From: Saprospiraceae bacterium
GTDB taxonomy: Bacteria > Bacteroidota > Bacteroidia > Chitinophagales > Saprospiraceae
Direction: 5' to 3'
Assembly: GCA_020848965.1 (NCBI GenBank)
Contig: JADLHE010000200.1
Span: forward strand, 1 to 39,119
DNA length: 39,119 nt
Positions 1-7,915 of this stretch are shown here, piece by piece (the first letter of the stretch is position 1; each line of letters begins with the position of its first letter). A model generated the notes under the pieces. It made no database searches. It saw nothing but the letters and a program-made list of their open reading frames with translations, and was not told the origin of the DNA. The position numbers and the translations under genes are program-made.

Positions 1-204
1 GTCGAGCGGGATGAGGGTGTTCAGGCCGTCGTTGCCGCCGCTCAGCTCGATGAACACCATGATTTTGCCGCTGAGGCTGGCCGCTGCGCCCAAGCTGCTG
101 AACATGCTGTTGCTCGGCAATGGCGTGATGGAGAAGCCTTTATGGTAAAACGGCGTGAGTGCTGCGGTAAGCCCTGCCGTGCGAAGGAAATTTCTTCTTT
201 TCAT
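1..204 (-). CDS. DUF1501 family protein, N-terminal part, cut by window edge
   Basis: The first 68 codons of a minus-strand gene are present, starting at ATG 204-202; the rest lies outside the window. The start carries a twin-arginine-like export signal (KRRNFLR, then a short hydrophobic run), and the end of the visible part reads VFIELSGGNDGLNTLIPLD, the first conserved block of DUF1501 proteins (an alkaline-phosphatase-like fold of unknown function, exported). The gene lies directly downstream of the DUF1800 gene on the same strand. DUF1800-DUF1501 pairs are common in Bacteroidota, Planctomycetota and Proteobacteria and are thought to work together, but no reaction is established. Partial only because of the window boundary. 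Confidence 0.85.
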   Translation of the reverse strand, partial: MKRRNFLRTAGLTAALTPFYHKGFSITPLPSNSMFSSLGAAASLSGKIMVFIELSGGNDGLNTLIPLD

Positions 205-210
205 AATCCG

Positions 211-312
211 ATATTCAAATGATGAATGATGAATGATGAATGATAAATGGTTGACGAGTGATGAGTTGCGCTGGGCCAGATTCATCATTCATCATTTACC
301 ATTTATCATTCA
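211..312. repeat. Heptamer repeat spacer with inverted arms
   Basis: The gap between the DUF1800 and DUF1501 genes is made of 7-bp units such as TGAATGA, TAAATGG and TGATGAA on the minus strand. The units begin at the base right after the DUF1800 stop codon (313-315). The left part (about 217-250) and right part (about 281-312) are inverted copies, so the transcript could fold. No gene is visible. Confidence 0.8.
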
Positions 313-2088
313 TTAAGCTAGATTGTGCTCTGGCAGGAGCATCATGTACACCAACATATTGACCAATCTAGTACGTACCACGGCCAAGGTCATTGGGTTG
401 GTCGGGTCGTTCAGGTAATCGTTCCAAGCCACGGTCCAGTAACTGTCGCTGGGCAAGCCAGACAGCATAATTAATTTCAGGTAGGCCTTCTTTTGGTCGG
501 AAATCGGCTGCGGCAAGAGCAGTTTGATGGAATCATCAATCAGCGCATTGATGTCGCTAGGGTCGCTGAACTGTGCTGCAAATGCCAAGGGGTCCAATTG
601 GAACACAAGGCCATTGACGGTGGTGATATTGCCAGAGTACATGGCCAAGACATAGAAACTGCGGTTGCGCACCGTGTTGCTGTTTATCCACATCCGGTAG
701 TACAAGGGCGATTGCCGGAAGGCTTGCCAGCCTGCCACGTTGGGGGGGTCGCCGGGCACCATTTGCATGGATTCCAAGAAATAGCGCAGGTAGAATTTCA
801 TGGTCAAATCATCCCAAAGCGTGCCGCTCGGTATGCTCATATTGTAGCTCCGCATCGTGCCGATGACGTAGTCCACCGGGGTGCGGATGAAACAGCCCTT
901 GTTGAGTGCATCGAAGAAATGGGTGCTTTTCAGCAAGGCCTCGATGACGGGCTTTATCTCATAGTTGTTGTCGCGGAAGAGTTGCGCCAGCGGCTGAATG
1001 ACGTTGGCCTCCGCATTGGCGTCAATATGGTAGTAAACGAACCAGCGGTAGAACTTCCGGCAGAGGTACTCGGCCACTTCGTTTTTTGCGAAAATCATGT
1101 CGAGCAGGGCATCCAGTTCTTGCTCTCCGCCGTTGGGACCGCCCACGCCTTGAATCACGGTGTTGTTGTAAAAAGCGCTGAACTGCTTGTTGCTCGTATC
1201 GTGGTTGGGAGCATAATAGACCGTGTGGATGTCGGTCAGGTAGCTGTCAATCGTCCAGCCGGTGAGCACTTTCGCAGCGGCCACCACGTCCTCCTCGGTG
1301 TAGTGGTCGGGGTTGTCCTTGCCGATGGTGAAAAGCTCTTGAAGCTCCCTTGCATAGTTTTCGTCGGGCGCTTCTTTTGAGTTGAGATACCCATTGAGGT
1401 AAATGAGCATCATCACGTTCTTCGTCACCTCTTTGGTGAGGGTTTTGAAGTTGCCGAGGCAATGCTGCCGCAACAATTGGTTGTGCTCGTAGCATACCCG
1501 TCCGTAAAAAACGGAGACGGTTTGCGTGGCAAAATGGTTGTGCCAGAACAGGGTCATCTTTTCCCGCACGCTCGCATCGTCCTTCAGCATCTGGTCGAAC
1601 CACCAGCCCCGGAAGCTCTCCGTGCGATAGCCCTCGGCCGCATTGTCATAGGCGGCGTTTACCCAGGTTTGGCCTTGCGCCACATTGGGGTCGTTGTAGC
1701 CATCTTCCGGGTCGGTGCCGTTGCCGGGGAAGTAGTAGTTGTTCAGTGGAACATCATCAGGGGCTGGCTGCGAAATGTTGAGGAGATGGTTCACGGCCAT
1801 GTCCACGGTCATGCTGAGCAGCAGGTCGCGATCGGATTTCTTCACCCCGAAGCCAGCGCGGCGCAGCAGGTGGCTGGCCTGTTCGAGGTCCCAAGGCCCA
1901 AGGTAAGGTTCCAAGCCCCCGGCAAGGGTGACGGTGGTGGCTGGAGGTGGCACCAGCGGCAGCTCTTGGTCGCTGATTTGGAACAGTTGCTCTTTTTTCT
2001 CAGACCCTGCTTGCACGCCCAGTTCTTTGGGCATCGCCTTGCTCAGTTTCTGGAAAAATGACCGTCTGTTAAGCGTTGATACAGTCAT
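313..2088 (-). CDS. DUF1800 domain-containing protein
   Basis: A 591-residue protein of the DUF1800 family (usual length about 450-650). It begins with a twin-arginine-like segment (NRRSFFQKL, residues 8-16), suggesting export, and then shows family blocks in order: HLLRRAGFG near residue 74, REKMTLFWHNHFATQ near 174, the ENYARELQELFTIG block near 242, EEDVVAAAKVLTGWT near 266, and PPNVAGWQ near 449. Its reaction is unknown. It is followed on the same strand by a DUF1501 gene after about 108 bp of repeat DNA, the usual arrangement for these two families, so the two were probably transcribed together. The stop codon TAA abuts a heptamer repeat array. Family assignment is firm; function is not. 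Confidence 0.93.
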   Translation of the reverse strand: MTVSTLNRRSFFQKLSKAMPKELGVQAGSEKKEQLFQISDQELPLVPPPATTVTLAGGLEPYLGPWDLEQASHLLRRAGFGVKKSDRDLLLSMTVDMAVNHLLNISQPAPDDVPLNNYYFPGNGTDPEDGYNDPNVAQGQTWVNAAYDNAAEGYRTESFRGWWFDQMLKDDASVREKMTLFWHNHFATQTVSVFYGRVCYEHNQLLRQHCLGNFKTLTKEVTKNVMMLIYLNGYLNSKEAPDENYARELQELFTIGKDNPDHYTEEDVVAAAKVLTGWTIDSYLTDIHTVYYAPNHDTSNKQFSAFYNNTVIQGVGGPNGGEQELDALLDMIFAKNEVAEYLCRKFYRWFVYYHIDANAEANVIQPLAQLFRDNNYEIKPVIEALLKSTHFFDALNKGCFIRTPVDYVIGTMRSYNMSIPSGTLWDDLTMKFYLRYFLESMQMVPGDPPNVAGWQAFRQSPLYYRMWINSNTVRNRSFYVLAMYSGNITTVNGLVFQLDPLAFAAQFSDPSDINALIDDSIKLLLPQPISDQKKAYLKLIMLSGLPSDSYWTVAWNDYLNDPTNPMTLAVVRTRLVNMLVYMMLLPEHNLA

Positions 2089-2211
2089 GTTGAAAATAGT
2101 TTGGTGAAATGGCTTTTTGGTGTCGTAAAGCTGCGAGGAAAATTGGAATATGTGGTGGTATTCTGGAAAGTTTGCAATACAACGAATTCAATAGAAAAAA
2201 CCCTACCGAAA

Positions 2212-2368
2212 AATTCATGGCTTCATTGTTTCATTGTTGAATTGTTTCATTGTTGCCCGCACAACAGCAACAGTGAAGCCATGCAACAGTGAAACAATTT
2301 AACAATGAAGCCATGAAACAGGGAAGCCATGAAAACAATGAAGCCATGAAACAATTCAACAATGAATT
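2212..2368. repeat. Heptamer array forming a large imperfect palindrome
   Basis: Units such as TCATTGT and TTCATTG fill 2212-2255, and complementary units (GAAACAA, CAACAATG, GAAGCCATG) fill about 2281-2368, so the two halves can pair into a long imperfect hairpin. It ends just before the sigma-factor promoter box. Confidence 0.75.
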
Positions 2369-2375
2369 CAAGTCT

Positions 2376-2383
2376 TACCTTTG
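2376..2383 (+). promoter_or_regulatory. Bacteroidota -7 box TACCTTTG for sigma factor gene
   Basis: TACCTTTG matches the Bacteroidota -7 consensus TAnnTTTG. It ends 5 bp before ATG 2389, which would put transcription start near the start codon, so the mRNA may be leaderless. This argues for ATG 2389 over the upstream in-frame ATG 2362, which lies in repeat DNA. Confidence 0.55.
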
Positions 2384-2388
2384 CCCGC

Positions 2389-2907
2389 ATGGAATCACTC
2401 CCGCATAAAAACGTCTGCCACGAGCCTACCTACCGGGAACTCTTTTACGCGCATGCCCGGCACGTTCGCAATTTCCTTTGCTACAAAGGCGCTGCCACCA
2501 CCGAGGCCGAAGACCTGATGCAGGAAGCTTTTTTGCGCCTTTGGCGAGATTGTGCCAAAGTGCCCGTCGAAAAAGTGAAAAGCTACCTTTTTGCCGTGTC
2601 CGGCAATTTGTTTTTGGATGAAAAAAAGCATGAACAGGTCGTGCTGAAATTCCAGCGGCAAGCGCCCTCGGAAGAGGCCACGGAGGAAAACCCCCATTTC
2701 GACCTCGAAACCAAGGAACTGCAAGACCGCCTCGAAAAGGCCATTGCGCAGCTACCTGAAAACCAGCGCATTGTGTTCTTGATGAACCGAATGGACAAGT
2801 TGAAATACGCCGAAATTGCGGAGCGCCTCGACCTCTCGGTGAAGGCCGTCGAAAAGCGGATGCACTTGGCTTTGATGGAGCTGCGGCAGATTTTGAAAGG
2901 AATTTGA
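2389..2907 (+). CDS. ECF-type RNA polymerase sigma factor (FecI-like)
   Basis: A 172-residue sigma-70 family protein of extracytoplasmic-function size. Region 2 lies around residues 16-82 (AEDLMQEAFLRLW near 40-52) and region 4 around 110-168 (LPENQRIVFLMNRMDKLKY, then the helix-turn-helix AEIAERLDLSVKAVEKRM). The next genes encode a FecR anti-sigma factor and, after a KilA-N gene, a TonB-dependent receptor with an STN signalling domain, so this is the sigma factor of a surface-signalling system in which ligand binding at the outer membrane releases sigma from FecR. An in-frame ATG at 2362 would add nine residues, but a -7 box lies between the two, so 2389 was chosen. The stop codon TGA is followed at once by CGATTTA heptamers. 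Confidence 0.93.
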   Translation: MESLPHKNVCHEPTYRELFYAHARHVRNFLCYKGAATTEAEDLMQEAFLRLWRDCAKVPVEKVKSYLFAVSGNLFLDEKKHEQVVLKFQRQAPSEEATEENPHFDLETKELQDRLEKAIAQLPENQRIVFLMNRMDKLKYAEIAERLDLSVKAVEKRMHLALMELRQILKGI

Positions 2908-2945
2908 CGATTTACGATTTACGATTGAGCGATTTACGATTGGCG
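2908..2945 (+). repeat. CGATTTA heptamer array after sigma factor stop
   Basis: CGATTTA, CGATTTA, CGATTGA, GCGATTTA and CGATTGG follow the stop codon with no gap. The array occupies part of the spacer before fecR; an open frame here that would extend FecR upstream to 2904 is an artefact of the array. Confidence 0.8.
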
Positions 2946-2999
2946 TATCGGGTAGGGCATTGCGCCGCTCAGTCGTTTACACAAAAGAGAAAAAGAAAA

Positions 3000-4109
3000 A
3001 TGGAAAATAACGACCACGACGATATTTTGCTGCCGGATGGCAGCAGCGGCGACGATACCCTGCTGGCACGTTGGCTGGCTGGCGACCTCTCGCCGGAAGA
3101 CTTGGAGGCGCTCCGCAATTTGGAGGAATACCCGGATTATGTGGAGATGTTGCACGCCCTCGAAGGCATGGAGATGGAGGAGTTCTCCCCTACCCTGGCT
3201 TGGCAGAAATTGAGTCCACAGTTGGCAGTTGGCAGTCAGCAGTCAGCAGCCGATATGCCAGCGCCAAGCCAACCAACCGAGGACATTGAAGAAACACCTG
3301 CCCCATTGCCGGAGGCAGCCCAACAGCCCGAAGCCAAAATCGTCGAAATCGGGGCAAAACAGGCCACTTCACCTTCGCCAGTAATCGTCAATCTTAAATC
3401 GTCAATCTTAAATCGTAAATACCTCGCCATCGCTGCCACCGTGCTGCTAGGCGTGGTGGGCATCTGGTGGTTTGCGAGCCGCGACCAATTCAGCTATACC
3501 GACACCGATTATGTGACCAAGGCTGGCGAGCAAAAAGAGGTAAAGCTCCCAGATGGCTCTGTGGCGACCCTGAACGCCATGTCGAAACTGGGCTTCACGG
3601 CCAACGACTGGAAAGACGGGCGCTCGGTGGTGCTGGAAGGCGAAGCCTATTTTAAGGCTAAAAAAGGAAAGACGTTCTCGGTGCGCACCGAACAGGGAAC
3701 AGTGGAAGTGGTGGGCACGGTGTTCAACGTGTTTGCCCGCGGCAATGAACTGGAAGTAAAATGCGCCGAAGGCAAGGTGCAGGTCATCAACCCCGACGAG
3801 ACGGAGCGGGTACTGCTGAAGAAGGGCGAACAAGTGTCCATCATGGGGGGAAAAATGCAAAAGCGGCAAGGGCTGGCGTTTTACCCGAACTGGTTCAAGG
3901 GCGAGAGCACCTTCCGCAGTGCGCCCCTCGAAAAAGTGTTTGAAGAAATGGAGCGGCAGTTCGGCGTGGTGGTATTGGCCGACAGCATTGGAGAGCGCAC
4001 GTTTTCTGGGAAATTTGTAAACAAAGACTTGGAAAAGGCCGTGAAAATGGTCTGCAACCCCATGAAACTGAACTGCGAGGTGCGCGGCGACACGGTTTGG
4101 GTGAAGTGA
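3000..4109 (+). CDS. FecR family anti-sigma factor / membrane sensor
   Basis: A 369-residue inner-membrane regulator. Residues 1-70 form the acidic cytoplasmic sigma-binding part (DDTLLARWLAGDLSPEDLEAL), one membrane helix spans about 141-158 (YLAIAATVLLGVVGIWWF), the periplasmic FecR domain covers about 171-265 (VKLPDGSVATLNAMSKL), and a DUF4974-like C-terminal domain follows (about 300-369). It would hold the preceding sigma factor inactive until signalled by the STN domain of the receptor encoded downstream. ATG 3000 was chosen because it follows a purine-rich stretch and the upstream frame is repeat DNA. The linker at residues 73-140 contains two perfect heptamer arrays in coding sequence (3219-3253 and 3383-3417), an odd expansion just before the membrane helix. 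Confidence 0.92.
   Translation: MENNDHDDILLPDGSSGDDTLLARWLAGDLSPEDLEALRNLEEYPDYVEMLHALEGMEMEEFSPTLAWQKLSPQLAVGSQQSAADMPAPSQPTEDIEETPAPLPEAAQQPEAKIVEIGAKQATSPSPVIVNLKSSILNRKYLAIAATVLLGVVGIWWFASRDQFSYTDTDYVTKAGEQKEVKLPDGSVATLNAMSKLGFTANDWKDGRSVVLEGEAYFKAKKGKTFSVRTEQGTVEVVGTVFNVFARGNELEVKCAEGKVQVINPDETERVLLKKGEQVSIMGGKMQKRQGLAFYPNWFKGESTFRSAPLEKVFEEMERQFGVVVLADSIGERTFSGKFVNKDLEKAVKMVCNPMKLNCEVRGDTVWVK
3219..3253 (+). repeat. CAGTTGG/CAGTCAG heptamers inside fecR
   Basis: Five consecutive 7-bp units (CAGTTGG, CAGTTGG, CAGTCAG, CAGTCAG, CAGCCGA) lie in the coding region and encode part of the flexible linker around residues 74-84 of the FecR protein. Confidence 0.85.
3383..3417 (+). repeat. AATCGTC/AATCTTA heptamers inside fecR
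   Basis: Five consecutive 7-bp units (AATCGTC, AATCTTA, AATCGTC, AATCTTA, AATCGTA) encode the residues just before the membrane helix of FecR (about residues 128-139). Confidence 0.85.
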
Positions 4110-4123
4110 TGCCATTGGTAGTA

Positions 4124-4145
4124 AACCCTTCGAGTTTGAAGGGTT
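4124..4145. repeat. Hairpin AACCCTTC/GAAGGGTT between fecR and KilA-N gene
   Basis: A perfect 8-bp stem (4124-4131 with 4138-4145) with a 6-base loop lies in the 98-bp gap before the KilA-N gene. It lacks a T-run, so it is not a standard terminator; it resembles the small palindromic repeats common in Bacteroidota genomes. Confidence 0.6.
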
Positions 4146-4207
4146 AACGGATGCCCTGGTAATCTTCCAGACAAGCTTACAGTTTAGAAAAGCCACCTAA
4201 CAAAAAG

Positions 4208-5044
4208 ATGTCAAACAAACAAACCACCATCAAAGTACAGGACATTGAGGTACGCCTCCAGCAGCACGACACCGGGGCCTATATTTCCCTCACCGATATT
4301 GCTTCGAATGGGCGCTCCCCTGCCAACGACATCATCAAGAACTACCTTCGAAACCGCACCAATATTGAATTCCTCGGCCTGTGGGAGAGCCTGAACAACC
4401 CCAGTTTTAATTCGGTGGATTTCCACCGAATTAGAACGGAGACCGGCCTGAGCGACTTCATCCTCTCCGTCAAGGACTGGATAGACCTAACCAACGCCAT
4501 CGGCATAACGGCCAAAGCGGGCAGGTATGGCGGCACTTATGCACATCAGGACATTGCCGTTCAGTTCGCCAGTTGGCTCAACCCATCGTTTTACCTCTAC
4601 CTCGTGCGGGAGTTTCAGCGGCTGAAGGAAGACGAATCGCTGCAACTGCAAACCCACTGGGACTTGCGCCGCCAAATCGCCAAAACCAATTGGCATATCC
4701 ACACCAACGCCGTGCGCGAGAACCTCGTGCCGCTCATAGACTGGAACAGCAACCGTGAAGCCATCTACCAAGCCACCGAAGCAGACCTGCTCAACCTCGC
4801 CGTTTTCGGCATGACTGCCCGCGAGTGGCGGGCCGCCAATCCTGATGCCAAAGGCAATATCCGTGACCATGCCAGCGTCGAGCAGCTATTGGTGCTCTCC
4901 AACCTGCAAAGCCTCAATTCCAAGCTGCTCCAATGGGGCAGCCCAAAGGACCAACGACTGGAAATACTGAACAGCACTGCTCGCGAACAAATGGAAATCA
5001 TCAACAAAACCAGTAGCTTGGACGAAATCAAGCGGCTGGAATAG
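4208..5044 (+). CDS. KilA-N domain-containing protein (copy 1)
   Basis: A 278-residue protein with a KilA-N DNA-binding domain in about residues 8-145: ISLTDIAS near 26, the WESLNNPSF block near 59, WIDLTNAIGI near 95 and the hallmark GRYGGTYAHQDIA near 105. A conserved C-terminal part follows (EADLLNLAVFG, GNIRDHASVEQLLVLSNLQ). KilA-N proteins are typical of phages and mobile DNA; their role in Bacteroidota chromosomes is unknown. The gene sits between fecR and the receptor gene, where no such gene normally occurs, and its stop is only 13 bp before the receptor start, so it is probably co-transcribed. It is a paralogue of the gene at 20977-21810. The DNA for residues 67-76 contains a 12-bp-arm palindrome (4408-4433). 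Confidence 0.88.
   Translation: MSNKQTTIKVQDIEVRLQQHDTGAYISLTDIASNGRSPANDIIKNYLRNRTNIEFLGLWESLNNPSFNSVDFHRIRTETGLSDFILSVKDWIDLTNAIGITAKAGRYGGTYAHQDIAVQFASWLNPSFYLYLVREFQRLKEDESLQLQTHWDLRRQIAKTNWHIHTNAVRENLVPLIDWNSNREAIYQATEADLLNLAVFGMTAREWRAANPDAKGNIRDHASVEQLLVLSNLQSLNSKLLQWGSPKDQRLEILNSTAREQMEIINKTSSLDEIKRLE
4408..4433. repeat. Palindrome inside KilA-N copy 1
   Basis: Two 12-bp arms (TAATTCGGTGGA and its complement) separated by two bases lie in the coding sequence right after the conserved LNNP motif. The other KilA-N gene has a different palindrome at the same aligned position. Confidence 0.8.
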
Positions 5045-5057
5045 TCCCCGAATTTTT

Positions 5058-7790
5058 ATGCGTTGCCGCAAAATTTTTTTGCCCTTCGTGCCGCTGCTTT
5101 TTTGGGTCGGCTTCGCCAACGCGCAGCAGCCCTCCCCCACCCTTTCCGCTAATTTCCGCGATACCGATTTGCGCGCAGCGCTCGATTTTTTTGAGAAAAG
5201 GCACGGCGTGTCCTTTTCCTACGACGACGCAGCCATTCGCGGCCGTCGCGTCACCGCACAGTTCAAGAACCTCCCACTGCGTGAAGCCATGCAACGCACC
5301 TTGCAAGGTACTGGCCTCGGCTTCGAAGTCGTTGACAATCAATATGTTTTGATAAAAAAGCTGGACGAAATACAGTCGTCATCTGAAATAAACAGAACCG
5401 TACCGTCCCAGTCACCAATCACGAATCTCCAGTCACCACCAGCCTTGGCCCTCTGTGGTACCATCCTCGACGATGAAACCTCCGAGCCATTGCCCGGCGC
5501 AACGGCCCACATCAAGGACACACCACACGGAACAACCACCGAAGAGAACGGGAAATTCAAGTTGGAAGGCGATTTTTCAAAAGATGACTCCCTGATAATC
5601 AGCTATTTGGGCTATCAGCAGCAGGCCTTCGTGGTGAGGCCCTTGCTGGTGAAGCCCTGCCAAACCTACCGCCTCAAACCCGACCTACTGACCATGCCCG
5701 ATGTCATCATCAGCGATTTCGCAACGGACATGGTCAAGCTGACAGGAGATGGCGCCTTTCATTTTGACCGAAAAAAAATGCCCACCCTGCCCGGCTGGGG
5801 CGAACCGGACGTTTTGCGCAGCCTGCAACTGCTACCCGGCATTGGCAGCACCGACGAGAGCGGCACCCGGCTCTTTGTGCGCGGCGGCACCCCCGACCAA
5901 AACCTCGTGCTGCTGGATGGCATCCCGATTTACCACACGGGGCATTTCTTCGGGCTTTACGATGCTTTCAACCCGTTCATTGTGGACCAAGTGGAGGTGT
6001 GGCGCGGCAATTTTGGGGCAGAGTTCGGTGGGCGCAATTCCAGCGTGATCAATATTGGTTCGAAAAAAGACTTTGCGCAGAAGACCCATTGGGGCATCGG
6101 CATGAACCTGCTCAGCCTCCAAAGCTATGTGGACATTCCCCTGAAAAAGGACCGGATGTCGCTGCTCATTGCGCTGCGGCGCAGCTATATTGACGGCTTT
6201 CAATCCACCGCCTATCAGAATTTCTTCAAGCAACTGTTCCAAAACACGAAGGTGGAATTCCAGGAGCAGGAAAAACGAAATAACGAATTCTACACCTGGA
6301 ATCCGTTCATGTCTTTTGGCGATGCCAATATCAAACTCCGCTGGCTAGGGAAGAAATCTGCGGAAAACGCCATCACCTATTTCGCTTCCGGCGACCGCTT
6401 GGACTATGCTTTCACCTACGATGACAGCATCAATTATCGCTCAACGAAGGACGTGGTGGACGCCAAAAACACTGGGCTTTCCTGGCAGCACAAGGCCGTT
6501 TGGTCGCCCAAATTCAAGGTACACTACCGGGCAGCACTCAGCGGGTTCACCAATTCCGTTTCCTTCTTCTACAATGCCGATGACCGCAATCGGCCCTACG
6601 CCTACTATTATAGTTCCAATAACCAGATGACCGAGTTTTCGGCCAATTTCCACCACGACTGGCAGGTGAACGAGCGCCACCGGATGTCGTTCGGCTACCA
6701 ACTGAATGCGCAGGAAGCCTCGGTCATTTACCGAGATACCAATGCGGTGGAGAAAGTGGGGAACCTGTATTGGAGGGACACCGTCCGAACGGCGGTGCAT
6801 ACTTTTTATGCCGAGTTTGCCTACCAGCCCACCGAGCGGCTGGACTTCACGCTGGGCGTCCGGGAGAATAATTTCCCGTCCCGCAACCTCTATTATTCTG
6901 AGCCTCGGCTAAGTTTCAATTGGTTTCCCTTCGGGAAAATGGCCGACTCGCAAGGCACTACCTTTCGCGTAAAAGGCGGCTTGGGGCGCTATTGGCAGTT
7001 CGTTTTTCAAACCTTGGAGAAAGGCGACCTTGGCGTGGGAGAGCCATTTTGGGTGCTGGCCGACGAGCAGACACCGCCCATCGAGCTTTGGCAAACCACC
7101 ATCGGCGTCAGTTGGGAATCGAAAACCTGGTTGATTGACCTCGAAGCCTATGGCAAGCAAAACCGCAACCTGACCTCGCAGAACCTCCAGTTCGAGCAGG
7201 GCATTGACCAGTTTTACACCCATGACGGCATCAGCAAGGCCAACGGAATTGACTTTTTGTTCCGGAAGCGGTTTCGGAATTACAGCACTTGGCTGTCGCT
7301 CTCCCTTTCCAGCGTGGACATGCAGTTCTCTGAGCTGAACGGCGGCAAGGTCTTCCGTGCCCGCCACGATGTGCCCCGCCGCCTGAACTGGGTGAACACC
7401 TATTCCTACAAGAAATGGGAGTTTTCCGCCAACCTGCATTTGCGCAGCGGCACCCCCTACTCCGCCACGCCCGAAATCGTTCAGGTTGCTTGCAGCAATT
7501 GCGAAAGCGGGATTGACCACAAGCTCTACTTCCCTTCGCTCAACACCCAGCGCCTACCGGACGTCTTCCGCCTCGACCTCAGCGCCACTTGGAAATGGCA
7601 GAAGAACAACAACCACGGCAAAATCGGCCTCACCATTTACAACGCTACCGATAGCCGCATCCTGTTGGACAAAGATTACCTGCTCCAATCACCCCCGGCC
7701 AACCAACCGGAAGCGCCCTATACCGTGAGGGAAATATTCCGATTCGCAGCGGGGGCCACACCCAGCATTTTCGTTATTTCGCAGTGGTAA
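5058..7790 (+). CDS. TonB-dependent outer-membrane receptor with STN signalling domain
   Basis: A 910-residue receptor. A signal peptide occupies residues 1-22 (cleavage after ANA). An STN domain follows at about 30-100 (FRDTDLRAALDFFEKRHGV), then a carboxypeptidase-regulatory-like domain at about 130-205, a plug domain at about 245-340 (LRSLQLLPGI, RGGTPDQNLVLLDGIPIY) and a beta-barrel to the C-terminus. The STN domain is the part that contacts FecR, so this is the signal-receiving end of the sigma/anti-sigma pair encoded just upstream. The substrate is not evident. The linker between STN and the next domain (residues about 117-127) is encoded by CAGTCAC-type heptamers (5409-5436), as in the fecR linkers. 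Confidence 0.92.
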   Translation: MRCRKIFLPFVPLLFWVGFANAQQPSPTLSANFRDTDLRAALDFFEKRHGVSFSYDDAAIRGRRVTAQFKNLPLREAMQRTLQGTGLGFEVVDNQYVLIKKLDEIQSSSEINRTVPSQSPITNLQSPPALALCGTILDDETSEPLPGATAHIKDTPHGTTTEENGKFKLEGDFSKDDSLIISYLGYQQQAFVVRPLLVKPCQTYRLKPDLLTMPDVIISDFATDMVKLTGDGAFHFDRKKMPTLPGWGEPDVLRSLQLLPGIGSTDESGTRLFVRGGTPDQNLVLLDGIPIYHTGHFFGLYDAFNPFIVDQVEVWRGNFGAEFGGRNSSVINIGSKKDFAQKTHWGIGMNLLSLQSYVDIPLKKDRMSLLIALRRSYIDGFQSTAYQNFFKQLFQNTKVEFQEQEKRNNEFYTWNPFMSFGDANIKLRWLGKKSAENAITYFASGDRLDYAFTYDDSINYRSTKDVVDAKNTGLSWQHKAVWSPKFKVHYRAALSGFTNSVSFFYNADDRNRPYAYYYSSNNQMTEFSANFHHDWQVNERHRMSFGYQLNAQEASVIYRDTNAVEKVGNLYWRDTVRTAVHTFYAEFAYQPTERLDFTLGVRENNFPSRNLYYSEPRLSFNWFPFGKMADSQGTTFRVKGGLGRYWQFVFQTLEKGDLGVGEPFWVLADEQTPPIELWQTTIGVSWESKTWLIDLEAYGKQNRNLTSQNLQFEQGIDQFYTHDGISKANGIDFLFRKRFRNYSTWLSLSLSSVDMQFSELNGGKVFRARHDVPRRLNWVNTYSYKKWEFSANLHLRSGTPYSATPEIVQVACSNCESGIDHKLYFPSLNTQRLPDVFRLDLSATWKWQKNNNHGKIGLTIYNATDSRILLDKDYLLQSPPANQPEAPYTVREIFRFAAGATPSIFVISQW
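5409..5436 (+). repeat. CAGTCAC heptamers inside receptor gene
   Basis: Four consecutive 7-bp units (CAGTCAC, CAATCAC, GAATCTC, CAGTCAC) encode the linker between the STN and carboxypeptidase-regulatory domains. Confidence 0.8.
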
Positions 7791-7915
7791 GTAGCCGTTT
7801 TTGGCATTGCAGTGCAAATGCCCTATTTTCGCAAAGTGATTTTTGCAAAAGGTTCAGCCAAAATCTCTCAGAATCCAAGGCAAAACACAAGTAACACCCA
7901 ATTTTATAATTTCCA

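Larger units (their letters stand above)
2089..2388. other. Divergent spacer between DUF1800 and sigma factor genes
   Basis: About 300 bp separate the two divergent genes. The first 120 bp show nothing recognisable; a small open frame here (2101-2292) ends in repeat DNA and is not believed. The rest is the inverted repeat listed separately and the sigma-factor promoter. Confidence 0.6.

Noticed and set aside
493..1380. Long plus-strand open frame over the DUF1800 gene
   Set aside because: Antisense shadow of the well-supported DUF1800 coding sequence.
2101..2292. 63-codon open frame between DUF1800 and sigma factor genes
   Set aside because: Its second half is heptamer repeat DNA and it has no recognisable domain or ribosome-binding context.
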